Assembly (NCBI GenBank): GCA_018268895.1
Contig: JAFDVP010000013.1
Location: 186,001 to 250,000, forward strand
Source of the DNA: Acidobacteriota bacterium
Lineage (GTDB): Bacteria > Acidobacteriota > Terriglobia > Terriglobales > Acidobacteriaceae
DNA length: 64,000 bases
Direction: 5' to 3'
A model generated the notes under the pieces. The model made no database searches and was not told where the DNA came from. It saw only the letters and a list, made by a program, of their open reading frames with translations. The translations under genes were made by a program, and so were the position numbers. This document shows, in pieces, positions 35,000 through 42,811 of this stretch (positions are counted from its first letter, which is position 1; each line of letters opens with the position of its first letter).

Positions 35000-37044
35000 C
35001 CGTGGCGACCCCAGATGAGGAATAGGACGAATCCTGCAAAGGCGATTCCGATGATTCGGAGATAACTCTGCGCGCGTCCACCCTGTAGGCGCGAAAGAAG
35101 CCGTCCGCTAAGAGCTACTCCCTGACAGCTTTGATCGAAGGTGCGATTGACCACAAAGACATCCGTCGAGCGGCTCAGCCAGGAAGCCCCAAGCGCAAGC
35201 GAGGAGACGAGCCGAACCGCGCCGTGGAAGACCCATCGATCGAGCCAGTCACACGCGGCGGCGCACCATGTGGTGAAGCGAACAAAGGTCGCTGCGTAAA
35301 ACGCATCCACAAACCAGCCGTTACGGAGGAGATGGAACATTCGTGGACTGAATTGTTCGAGGGCGTCAGGCGCTTGAGGAGTGCCGGCCGGTTTGTAGCT
35401 ATAAAGCAACCAGCCTGTAGCCAGGCCAATCAGGAGAAGGGCCGTTGATGAAAACATGACAGCCAGGACGCCGCTCTCTCCGAATCCCTGAAGATCGAAC
35501 CGTACACGCTGGCCGTTGAGAAATGCGCTGAACCATGGCCACACCGGAGTGCCGACCAGACCCAACAGCATGGAACAACCAGCCAGGATGACGAGCGGGA
35601 GTGTCATGAGGGCGGGGCTTTCGTGGGGAGCCGTTTCAGATTCCGCCTGATGGGGTCTCCCAAAGAAGACATAGATGACCTGCCTCGTCATGTAAAAGGC
35701 GGTGAGCAGGACACCAAAGGAAGCCAGATAGAACGGAGCCCGCGATACGCTCCAGGTGGATGCTGCATGCAGGATCGCATCCTTGCTCCAGAAGCCGGAG
35801 AAGAGGAGCGGGAAGCCACACAGAGCCATCATGCCTACGGCGTATGTGGCGAATGTGATCGGCATCAGCTTGCGCAATCCACCCATGCGACGGATGTCCT
35901 GCTCCTCGTGGCAGCCATGAATGACCGACCCCGCGCCCATGAACAGCAGGGCCTTGAAAAATGCGTGCGTGATGAGATGAAACATCCCCACGGCAACGCC
36001 GCCGACACCAAGACCGAGCATCATGTAGCCGAGCTGCGAGACGGTGGAGTAGGCAAGGATGCGCTTGATGTCATCCTGAGCGACGGCAATCGTCGCTGCG
36101 AAGACGGCCGTGATTGCGCCAACCCAGGTGACAACGTGCAAAGCGGTTGTTGACATGGGAGGCAATCCGGGCCCGCTCATCAGCGGATAGACTCGCGCAA
36201 TCAGGAAGACACCGGCGGCGACCATCGTAGCCGCGTGAATCAACGCGCTCACTGGCGTTGGGCCTTCCATGGCGTCCGGCAGCCAGACATGCAGCGGCAC
36301 CTGGCCGGATTTCCCGACTGCGCCGCAAAAGATGAGCAGTGCAATTCCCGTGGAGGCGGCCATGCCGATGCTTGTCGTCTGCGTGAAGAGATGGATGAGC
36401 GCGGTTTGCTCAAGACAGCCTGCGCCGCTGTCGTAGAACAGCAGGGTGCCTGCCTGGGAGTACAACCAGACCATTCCCAGCAGGAACGCGAGATCGCCGA
36501 TGCGCGTCGTGATGAATGCCTTCTTTGCCGCGGCTGCCGCGCTGGGTCTGTGATACCAGAAGCCGATGAGCAGATAGGATGTGAGGCCGACGATCTCCCA
36601 GCAGATAAAGAGCAGCAACAGGCTGTTCGCAATCACGAGGCCCAGCATGGCTCCGGCGAAGAGCGAGAGAAAGCAGAAGAAGCGCGTGAAGTTATCGTCG
36701 TGCGCCATGTAGCCGACGCTGTAGATGAAGATCAGCAGGCCGACGAAAGCGACCATCACCAACATCACGGCTGTAAGCGGATCGAGAACCCATCCCACCT
36801 TGAGCCACTCGCTGCCTATCTGAAACCAGCCGAAGTTGAAGACCTGCTTCGCTGCGCCCTCCTGATTGCCGAAGCGGAGGGCTTCCGCAAATGCAATCAG
36901 CGACAGCAACAGCGAGAGCGACATGGAGCCAATGGCCACCGATGCTGCAAACAGCCGTTGCCTGCGAGGAGCCAGCGCGCTCAGACCTGCAGCCAGCACG
37001 GGCATTGCGGGAACGAGCCAGAGGTTATGGACAATCCAGGTCAC
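34996..37044 (-). CDS. nuoL: Complex I antiporter-like subunit NuoL
   Basis: 682 aa. The core has ~14 TM helices with VGYMAHDDNFTRFFCFLSLF, CWEIVGLTSYLLIGFWYHRP (TM5 Glu), VGKSGQVPLHVWLPDAMEGP and YSTVSQLGYMMLGLGVGGV. The C-terminal part (~560-682) contains the amphipathic lateral-helix region and a final TM (IIGIAFAGFVLFLIWG). It is the most distal proton-pumping subunit. It starts seven bases after nuoK. Confidence 0.95.
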   Translation of the reverse strand: MTWIVHNLWLVPAMPVLAAGLSALAPRRQRLFAASVAIGSMSLSLLLSLIAFAEALRFGNQEGAAKQVFNFGWFQIGSEWLKVGWVLDPLTAVMLVMVAFVGLLIFIYSVGYMAHDDNFTRFFCFLSLFAGAMLGLVIANSLLLLFICWEIVGLTSYLLIGFWYHRPSAAAAAKKAFITTRIGDLAFLLGMVWLYSQAGTLLFYDSGAGCLEQTALIHLFTQTTSIGMAASTGIALLIFCGAVGKSGQVPLHVWLPDAMEGPTPVSALIHAATMVAAGVFLIARVYPLMSGPGLPPMSTTALHVVTWVGAITAVFAATIAVAQDDIKRILAYSTVSQLGYMMLGLGVGGVAVGMFHLITHAFFKALLFMGAGSVIHGCHEEQDIRRMGGLRKLMPITFATYAVGMMALCGFPLLFSGFWSKDAILHAASTWSVSRAPFYLASFGVLLTAFYMTRQVIYVFFGRPHQAESETAPHESPALMTLPLVILAGCSMLLGLVGTPVWPWFSAFLNGQRVRFDLQGFGESGVLAVMFSSTALLLIGLATGWLLYSYKPAGTPQAPDALEQFSPRMFHLLRNGWFVDAFYAATFVRFTTWCAAACDWLDRWVFHGAVRLVSSLALGASWLSRSTDVFVVNRTFDQSCQGVALSGRLLSRLQGGRAQSYLRIIGIAFAGFVLFLIWGRHG

Positions 37045-37051
37045 TTTCAGC

Positions 37052-37363
37052 TCATCCCCTCATCGAATGGATCCGGTCGAGATCTGTTGTCTTGAAATGT
37101 CGATACACTGCGATGATCAGGGCCAGGCCAACCGCAGCCTCAGCCGCTGCAACACCGATGGAAAAGAGAGTGAACATGATGCCGGTCAGTGCTTCGGGAT
37201 GGGGGCTGTAACGCCAGAAGGCGATGAAGTTCAGATTCGCGGCGTTGAGCATCAGTTCGATTCCGATCAGCACGAGTATGGCGTTGCGGCGGACGAGCGC
37301 GCCAGCCAGACCGATGGCGAAGATGAGTGCGGATACGAGAAGATAGTTGACCGAGGCTGTCAT
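37052..37363 (-). CDS. nuoK: Complex I subunit NuoK
   Basis: 103 aa, three TM helices (YLLVSALIFAIGLAGALV, IGIELMLNAANLNFIAF, GVAAAEAAVGLALIIAVY). The two conserved membrane glutamates of NuoK are seen in IGIELML and AAAEAAVGLA. The ATG overlaps the nuoJ stop by four bases (ATGA), which fixes the start; the frame stays open upstream but that part is not NuoK-like. Confidence 0.95.
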   Translation of the reverse strand: MTASVNYLLVSALIFAIGLAGALVRRNAILVLIGIELMLNAANLNFIAFWRYSPHPEALTGIMFTLFSIGVAAAEAAVGLALIIAVYRHFKTTDLDRIHSMRG

Positions 37364-37872
37364 TTCTTCCTCCCCTGTTCGCGCATGGCAATCGTCACCG
37401 CTCCTATAAGCGCGGCCGTTAGCAGCAGGCCAATGACTTCGAGCGGAAGCACGTACTGCGACATCAAGGCGTCGCCGATCTGCTTGACCGTGATCTCGGG
37501 ACGCGGCAGTATCGCAATCGCCGACACCGCGCTCGAACGGATCGACCAGGCAAGCACCGCAAATACAGCGACGGCGACGAGGGTGCTTGTGAGCCATCCA
37601 GACGAAAGAGCCGGCCGCAGGAGCGGTTCGTGACTTCGCGTAAGGAGTATGGCGAAGACGATGAGGATGGCTACGGCGCCGACATAGACCAGGATTTGTG
37701 CAAAGCCGACGAACTGAGCGCCAAGCTGGAGATATAAACCGGCTAGTCCCGCAAAGGCCAGCATAAGCGCCAGCACGCAGTGGACAAGGTTGCGCAGCGT
37801 CAATGCGGCAAGCGCCCCGGCAACGGTGAACACAGCGATGATGGCAAATGACAAACTCACTTCTCCCGGCAC
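37360..37872 (-). CDS. nuoJ: Complex I subunit NuoJ
   Basis: 170 aa, five TM helices. LRNLVHCVLALMLAFAGLAG then YLQLGAQFVGFAQILVYVGA is the TM3 pi-bulge region typical of NuoJ. It belongs to the membrane arm next to NuoA/K/H. A 129-base non-coding spacer separates it from nuoH, the longest gap inside this otherwise overlapping operon. Confidence 0.95.
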   Translation of the reverse strand: MPGEVSLSFAIIAVFTVAGALAALTLRNLVHCVLALMLAFAGLAGLYLQLGAQFVGFAQILVYVGAVAILIVFAILLTRSHEPLLRPALSSGWLTSTLVAVAVFAVLAWSIRSSAVSAIAILPRPEITVKQIGDALMSQYVLPLEVIGLLLTAALIGAVTIAMREQGRKK

Positions 37873-38001
37873 GTCTCCTTGTTCAGTGGCCTTCGTTCTG
37901 CGTTCGTCACAACAGTGGCATTTTCGTTAATTCCTGCGTCTTCAGCAACAGATACTTCTTTGCAAAGCAAAATGGCACGATGGCCTGCGTTCATCAGGTT
38001 C

Positions 38002-39177
38002 TTAATCGGCGAACCGGTAGGTACGTTTTTCCAGCCTGTTCGACTGCATGAGGCCGCGGCCAAGCAGCAGGTAAGGGACAACAACAAGGGTTGCGCCGAC
38101 AAGCCATCGAATAGCGCCGGGCGGTAAGAAATGCCAGATGGCAGCGGCAAAGATGTTGACCAGCGCCATCGGCAGCATGAACTTCCACGCAAAGTTCATC
38201 AGATGGTCCATGCGCAGGCGAGGAAGCGTGCTGCGGATCCAGATCAGCATGGCAATCAGCACGAGGAGCTTGGCAAAGAACCAGAGGTACGATGGCACCC
38301 ATGTGAGAAAGGAAAATGGCGCGGCCCAGCCTCCGAGAAAGAGTGTGATGGCCAGCCCGCAGATCGCGAACATGCCGATATATTCACCGAGAAAGAAGAG
38401 AGCGAACTTGAAGCCTGAATACTCGACGAAGTAGCCCGCGATAATTTCGGATTCGCCCTCGGGCAGATCAAACGGCGAACGATTGGATTCCGCGATGCCA
38501 GCGATCATAAAGAGCACGAAGCCGGCGAAACCCCACGGCGTGAAGACAAACCAGTGGGGCCAGATCCCCGAATAGCCAACCTGGCTTTTCACGATGGCGA
38601 CCGTCGATAGAGCGCCCGCAGCCATGACGACGGTCATCGTGGAAAGGATGAGAGGGATCTCGTAGCTGATCATCTGCGCGATGGCGCGCATCGCGCCAAG
38701 CAGCGAGTACTTGTTGCGGCTGGACCAGCCCGCCATGAAGATCGTGAGTTCGACGACCGAGCCCGCGGCAAAAAAATACAGCAGCCCGGCGTCGAGGTTG
38801 ATAGCAACCATGTTCCGGCCCAAAGGCAGAACCGCATAGCCAAGAAAAGCCGCGACGACGAGCGCGATCGGCGCCAGCAGGTGAACGACGCCGTCTGCTG
38901 CGTGCGGAACGATGTCTTCCTTGATCAACGATTTTACCCCGTCGGCGAGCGGTTGCAAGAGGCCAAAGGGGCCGACTCGATTGGGGCCGTACCGGTTCTG
39001 GAAGCGGCCTAGTCCTTTGCGCTCAAGAATGGTCGTCAAAGCGAACAGGGAAGCGAACACGACAAGAATCGCGACGGCTGACAGCACAGCAGAAGAGAGC
39101 GGTCGCGCCCAGACAGGCGAATGCTCCAGAATCCAGTGCTTGAGTAGAACGAAGATTTGGTCCATCGTCTCGGTCAT
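38002..39177 (-). CDS. nuoH: Complex I subunit NuoH
   Basis: 391 aa from the ATG at 39177, six bases after the nuoI stop. Eight TM helices carry the conserved quinone-site loops: ERKGLGRFQNRYGPNRVGP, EIPLILS and IAESNRSPFDLPEGESEIIA. It forms the quinone chamber at the base of the peripheral arm. Here it follows nuoI; the common order is nuoH before nuoI. Confidence 0.96.
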   Translation of the reverse strand: MTETMDQIFVLLKHWILEHSPVWARPLSSAVLSAVAILVVFASLFALTTILERKGLGRFQNRYGPNRVGPFGLLQPLADGVKSLIKEDIVPHAADGVVHLLAPIALVVAAFLGYAVLPLGRNMVAINLDAGLLYFFAAGSVVELTIFMAGWSSRNKYSLLGAMRAIAQMISYEIPLILSTMTVVMAAGALSTVAIVKSQVGYSGIWPHWFVFTPWGFAGFVLFMIAGIAESNRSPFDLPEGESEIIAGYFVEYSGFKFALFFLGEYIGMFAICGLAITLFLGGWAAPFSFLTWVPSYLWFFAKLLVLIAMLIWIRSTLPRLRMDHLMNFAWKFMLPMALVNIFAAAIWHFLPPGAIRWLVGATLVVVPYLLLGRGLMQSNRLEKRTYRFAD

Positions 39178-39182
39178 GGCTG

Positions 39183-39773
39183 TCAGTTGGTTGCAGGTTG
39201 AGTTGTTGTCGAGGTGCTTCCATCCGCGGCTGGCTTCGCTCTGGCCTCCGCTTTGGCTTTCGCTGCCGCCAGGCGTTCGTCGACTGCAGTTGCAGTAGCG
39301 GGATGAATCTGGTGAAAGTAGCTGTTGGGCTTCGCCAGTTGCTCTCTGTTCCACAGCAGTCCGTCGAAGCGATCAGTCGTGCTCAGCTCGAATGCGTTGT
39401 CCATCTCGATGGCATCGAACGGGCAGACTTCAACGCAGATCTGGCAGCTCATGCAGACCGAGACGTCGATGTTGAAGACCGCCGGATAAAACTGCTGCTT
39501 GCCCGTGTAGTCGGGCTTCTTGTCGCTGCTCTTTTCGATGAAGATGCACTTGGGCGGGCATTCTTTTTCGCATATCTGGCAGGCGACGCAGCGCAGGCCT
39601 GCCTGCCAGTCGCCGCCGTCGTAGACGAGGAAGGGAAAATTGCGCGCAGCTTCGGGTTGCGGCAGGCGCTCTTCAGGAAACTGAACGGTGGTCAGCCGGT
39701 CCTTGCTGACGTAGCTGCCGAAGAAGTTTCTGGCGGTCTCCACCAGTCCTTTCAGGATGCCCTCACCCAGCAT
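39183..39773 (-). CDS. nuoI: Complex I 2x[4Fe-4S] ferredoxin-like subunit NuoI
   Basis: 196 aa from the ATG at 39773, overlapping the nuoD stop by one base (TAATG). Two CxxCxxCxxxCP motifs are present, CVACQICEKECP and CMSCQICVEVCP, for clusters N6a and N6b. A C-terminal extension of ~40 residues is Ala/Lys/Thr-rich and poorly conserved. With NuoE, NuoF and NuoG absent from the operon, NuoI is the likely entry point for electrons from ferredoxin. Confidence 0.96.
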   Translation of the reverse strand: MLGEGILKGLVETARNFFGSYVSKDRLTTVQFPEERLPQPEAARNFPFLVYDGGDWQAGLRCVACQICEKECPPKCIFIEKSSDKKPDYTGKQQFYPAVFNIDVSVCMSCQICVEVCPFDAIEMDNAFELSTTDRFDGLLWNREQLAKPNSYFHQIHPATATAVDERLAAAKAKAEARAKPAADGSTSTTTQPATN

Positions 39774-40939
39774 TAGCGGTCCACCTCTCCCAGCACAATA
39801 TCCACGGTGCCAAAGATCACAATCGTGTCGGCGACACTGTAACCGCGGCACATCTCTTCAAGGACGGTCAGGTTGATCAGACTTGGCGGACGGACGCGGT
39901 ACCGGTATGGATTGGGCGAACCGTCGCTGATCAGATAGAAGCCGAGCTCGCCTTTGGGCGCTTCGATCCGTCCGTATGCTTCGCCGGGTTTTGGGCGGAA
40001 GCCGCGGATCTTTGCCTTGGGGTCCATGATGGGCCCCGGTGGAAGGTCGCGCAGCGCCTGATTGAGAATTTTCAGCGATTCGCGCATCTCCAGCATGCGG
40101 ACCATGTAGCGGTCGTAGACATCGCCATGCTCGCCCAGCGGGATTTTGAAGTCGAAGCGGTCGTAGATACCGTACTTGTCCACTTTGCGGATATCGTAGT
40201 TCACACCCGACGCGCGCAGCATCGGGCCGGTCACGCCCGCGTCGATTGCCAGTTCTTTCTTCAGCACGCCGACACCCTGAGCGCGCGCCATGAAGATCTC
40301 GTTGCCGGTCAACAACTGCTCGTATTCGTCGAGGAAGCGTGGGAACTCAACAACAATCTTCTTTGCCTGTTCGAGCCAGCCGGCGGGCAGCTCCACGCGA
40401 CAGCCGCCAAAACGCATGTAGTTGCACATCATTCTTGAGCCGGTAAGCGACTCGAACAGATCGAGTATCTTTTCGCGCTCACGGAAGGCGTACATCAGCG
40501 GCGTGCCGCTGGCGCCCATCTCCTGCGTCAGAAAGCCGATGGTGGCGGTGTGATTGACCAGGCGAGTAAGTTCGGCAGTGATGACGCGTATGTACTCGGC
40601 GCGCTCGGGAACCTGTAGCCCCGCCAGCTTTTCGACAGCCAGCGCATAGGCCCAGTTGTTGGTCAGCGAGCAGATATAGTCGAGTCGGTCGGTGTAGGGC
40701 ATCGAGGCAAGGTAGCTGGCCGACTCGGCGATCTTCTCGTGGTTGCGATGCAGGTAGCCGAAGACGGGCTTCAGCTTTACCACCCGCTCGCCGTCGAGCA
40801 CGACGTCCATGCGAAAGACGCCGTGCGTCGATGGATGATGCGGCCCCAGAGCAATCTCCAGCAGCTCACCCTGACCGTCGCCGGTAACGAGGACTTCGTT
40901 CATCTCTTCCTTTAGCGGTGTTGTGGTCATGCTGGTCAT
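39773..40939 (-). CDS. nuoD: Complex I 49-kDa subunit NuoD
   Basis: 388 aa. Marks are ALGPHHPSTHGVFRMDVVLDG (split as LGPHHPSTHG), GYLHRNHEKIAE, NNWAYALAVEKL, GASGTPLMYAFREREKILD and the C-terminal GTVDIVLGEVDR. It forms the quinone site with NuoB; the HPSTHG loop histidine and the tyrosine of MPYTDRLDY are present. The start overlaps nuoC by four bases (ATGA). Confidence 0.96.
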   Translation of the reverse strand: MTSMTTTPLKEEMNEVLVTGDGQGELLEIALGPHHPSTHGVFRMDVVLDGERVVKLKPVFGYLHRNHEKIAESASYLASMPYTDRLDYICSLTNNWAYALAVEKLAGLQVPERAEYIRVITAELTRLVNHTATIGFLTQEMGASGTPLMYAFREREKILDLFESLTGSRMMCNYMRFGGCRVELPAGWLEQAKKIVVEFPRFLDEYEQLLTGNEIFMARAQGVGVLKKELAIDAGVTGPMLRASGVNYDIRKVDKYGIYDRFDFKIPLGEHGDVYDRYMVRMLEMRESLKILNQALRDLPPGPIMDPKAKIRGFRPKPGEAYGRIEAPKGELGFYLISDGSPNPYRYRVRPPSLINLTVLEEMCRGYSVADTIVIFGTVDIVLGEVDR

Positions 40940-41496
40940 GATGATTGCGACTGCCCCATGGCGTGCTGCTTTGCCTTTGCCAGAACGTCATCGTGCGGTG
41001 TCGGTTCGTACTCGTAATCGTTGGGTTCGACGTAATCCCGGCGCATGGGATGGTCTTCGAACTCATCCCACATCAGAATGCGGCGCAGGTCGGGGTGGCC
41101 GTCGAAGATGATTCCATAGAGGTCGAAGATCTCGCGCTCCTGAAACTCGGCGCTTCGCCAGACCGGGGTCAGCGAGGGCAGATGAACGCTGTCCGCGCGG
41201 TTCTCTGTGCGCAGCCGAACGACGACAGGGCCGTGCTTCCTCTCCATGGAATACAGGTGGTAGACGGCTTCGAGATATCCGTGCGTGTGCTCTGTTGCAA
41301 GCCAGTCCACGCCAGTGACGTTGGAGCAGTAATCGAGGCGCAACTCTCGGTCGTCGCGCAGAAACGTTGCTGCTTCTACTGCGTGAGCAGAATCGAGCAG
41401 CAGCGAGTGCTGTCCCGAGGGGCTGCCGTTCGGGATGATCTCCGCGCGGCAGCCGGGGATAGCTGCTTCGAGCCTGAGCTTAATCTCCTCCAGCAT
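40936..41496 (-). CDS. nuoC: Complex I 30-kDa subunit NuoC
   Basis: 186 aa from the ATG at 41496 (MLEEIKLRLE), which has GGAGAGG just upstream and overlaps the end of nuoB by 17 bases. The marker SAEFQEREIFDLYGIIFDGHP and RRILMWDEFEDHPMRRDY are typical of the 30-kDa subunit. NuoC is separate from NuoD here, unlike the E. coli fusion. Confidence 0.95.
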   Translation of the reverse strand: MLEEIKLRLEAAIPGCRAEIIPNGSPSGQHSLLLDSAHAVEAATFLRDDRELRLDYCSNVTGVDWLATEHTHGYLEAVYHLYSMERKHGPVVVRLRTENRADSVHLPSLTPVWRSAEFQEREIFDLYGIIFDGHPDLRRILMWDEFEDHPMRRDYVEPNDYEYEPTPHDDVLAKAKQHAMGQSQSS

Positions 41497-42169
41497 CGAC
41501 CTCTCCTGCCGCGCATGAATCGATGTTGTTGAGGATACGAAAGACCTCAGGGTTGTTCGGCGGTTCGAGATCGTGCGCGCCAAACCGCGGCACGACAAAT
41601 TCGCTGGGTGCTTCGGGATCGAGATGGCGCGGCCGGCCTTCGCCTGTCAGCGTTTGTGCATCGATCTTTTTCTGCAAGGTCATGAACGCATCGATGAGGG
41701 CCTCGGGGCGCGGAGGGCATCCGGGAATATGCACGTCCACGGGAATGTAGCGGTCGATACCCTTCAAAACGTTGTATCCCTGCTTGAAGGGGCCGCCGGA
41801 GATGGCGCACGCGCCCATGGCGATGACGTACTTCGGCTCCGCCATCTGGTTGTAGAGGCGCACCACCTGAGGGGCCATCTTCTTGGTCACGGTGCCGGAG
41901 ACGATGATCAGGTCCGCCTGACGGGGTGAAGGCCTGAAGACCTCGGCGCCGAACCGCGCCAGATCGTAGCGCGCCATGCTCGTGGCAATCATCTCGATGG
42001 CGCAACAGGCGAGGCCAAACGTCATCGGCCACACGGAGTTCTTCCGGCCCCAGTTGTAGAGCTCTTCAAGGGTCGTTGTGACGATCCCCTGTTTGCTCAA
42101 CTCGATTCTGAGCTTCTGGTCCATTGCGACCCCATGCCGCCCTGTCTCTTCGACGCTCCGCGCTGTCAT
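41480..42169 (-). CDS. nuoB: Complex I subunit NuoB (cluster N2)
   Basis: 229 aa from the ATG at 42169, or 214 from an ATG at 42124 (MDQKLRIEL) that fits the family better; neither has a strong ribosome-binding site. The cysteines for the terminal [4Fe-4S] cluster N2 are seen in FGLACCAIEM, AMGACAISGG and IPGCPPRPEA. It passes electrons to quinone at the NuoD/NuoH interface. It begins 16 bases after nuoA. Confidence 0.95.
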   Translation of the reverse strand: MTARSVEETGRHGVAMDQKLRIELSKQGIVTTTLEELYNWGRKNSVWPMTFGLACCAIEMIATSMARYDLARFGAEVFRPSPRQADLIIVSGTVTKKMAPQVVRLYNQMAEPKYVIAMGACAISGGPFKQGYNVLKGIDRYIPVDVHIPGCPPRPEALIDAFMTLQKKIDAQTLTGEGRPRHLDPEAPSEFVVPRFGAHDLEPPNNPEVFRILNNIDSCAAGEVDAGGD

Positions 42170-42185
42170 TTGTTCTGCCCGCCCG

Positions 42186-42566
42186 TCATGCCCAGGTCAA
42201 TACGCCTTTCTGCCAAGCCCACACCAGCCCCTCGACCAGCAGGAGCAGAAAGACCATCATGGCGATTGAGGCACCCACACTTAGACCGCCGAATGCGACG
42301 GCGAACGGGAGCAGGAAGATCGCTTCTACATCGAAGATCAGAAAGATGATCGCGTAAAGGTAGTACTCCGGCCTGAAGGGAATCCAGGCGCTGTCTTTTG
42401 CCTCCAAGCCGCATTCATAGGTGGAGTTTTTGTGCGGTCCGGGTTTGCGCGGCGAGAAGCTCTTTGACCAGAGCCATGCAAGTACGAGCGGAGCGATTGC
42501 AAAACCTGCGGCAGCGATCGCAAGGACCACGATGGGCAGATACACGCCGAAGACCGGAGGATTCAT
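42186..42566 (-). CDS. nuoA: Complex I subunit NuoA
   Basis: 126 aa from the ATG at 42566 (a GTG two codons upstream is also open); CAGG lies five bases before the ATG. Three TM helices, and the conserved loop NSTYECGLEAKDSAW and RPEYYLYAIIFLIFDVEAIF. It is the first gene of the 12-gene operon. Confidence 0.95.
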   Translation of the reverse strand: MNPPVFGVYLPIVVLAIAAAGFAIAPLVLAWLWSKSFSPRKPGPHKNSTYECGLEAKDSAWIPFRPEYYLYAIIFLIFDVEAIFLLPFAVAFGGLSVGASIAMMVFLLLLVEGLVWAWQKGVLTWA

Positions 42567-42656
42567 AAACACCTGAGCCGGAAAATCTTAACAACCGAAG
42601 CTACTGCTCAAAACAGTGAAGCGGCTTGATTTCTCCATCAGCATTTACGCCAGATC

Positions 42657-42685
42657 AAGTTATCAATTGAACTTCGATGCGTCAA
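42657..42685 (-). promoter_or_regulatory. Likely sigma70 promoter of the nuo operon
   Basis: On the minus strand TTGACG (42685-42680), a 17-base spacer and TAACTT (42662-42657). The first base of mRNA would be near 42650, giving an ~85-base leader to nuoA. It sits in the 245-base gap shared with the divergent korA. Confidence 0.5.
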
Positions 42686-42811
42686 AAGCAATTCGCTCCA
42701 GAAGCTGGTGTTGTACGTCGTGGGACGACACAAATCCCGCATTGGAATGGATGTGGTATTGTGGCTTGTTCGTGAAACTCCCAGGTCTTGTTCAAGGAGG
42801 GGGAATTACCC

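Noticed and set aside
37873..38001. A hidden gene in the 129-base nuoH-nuoJ spacer
   Set aside because: No frame shows a plausible start with conserved-looking sequence; it seems to be plain non-coding DNA.
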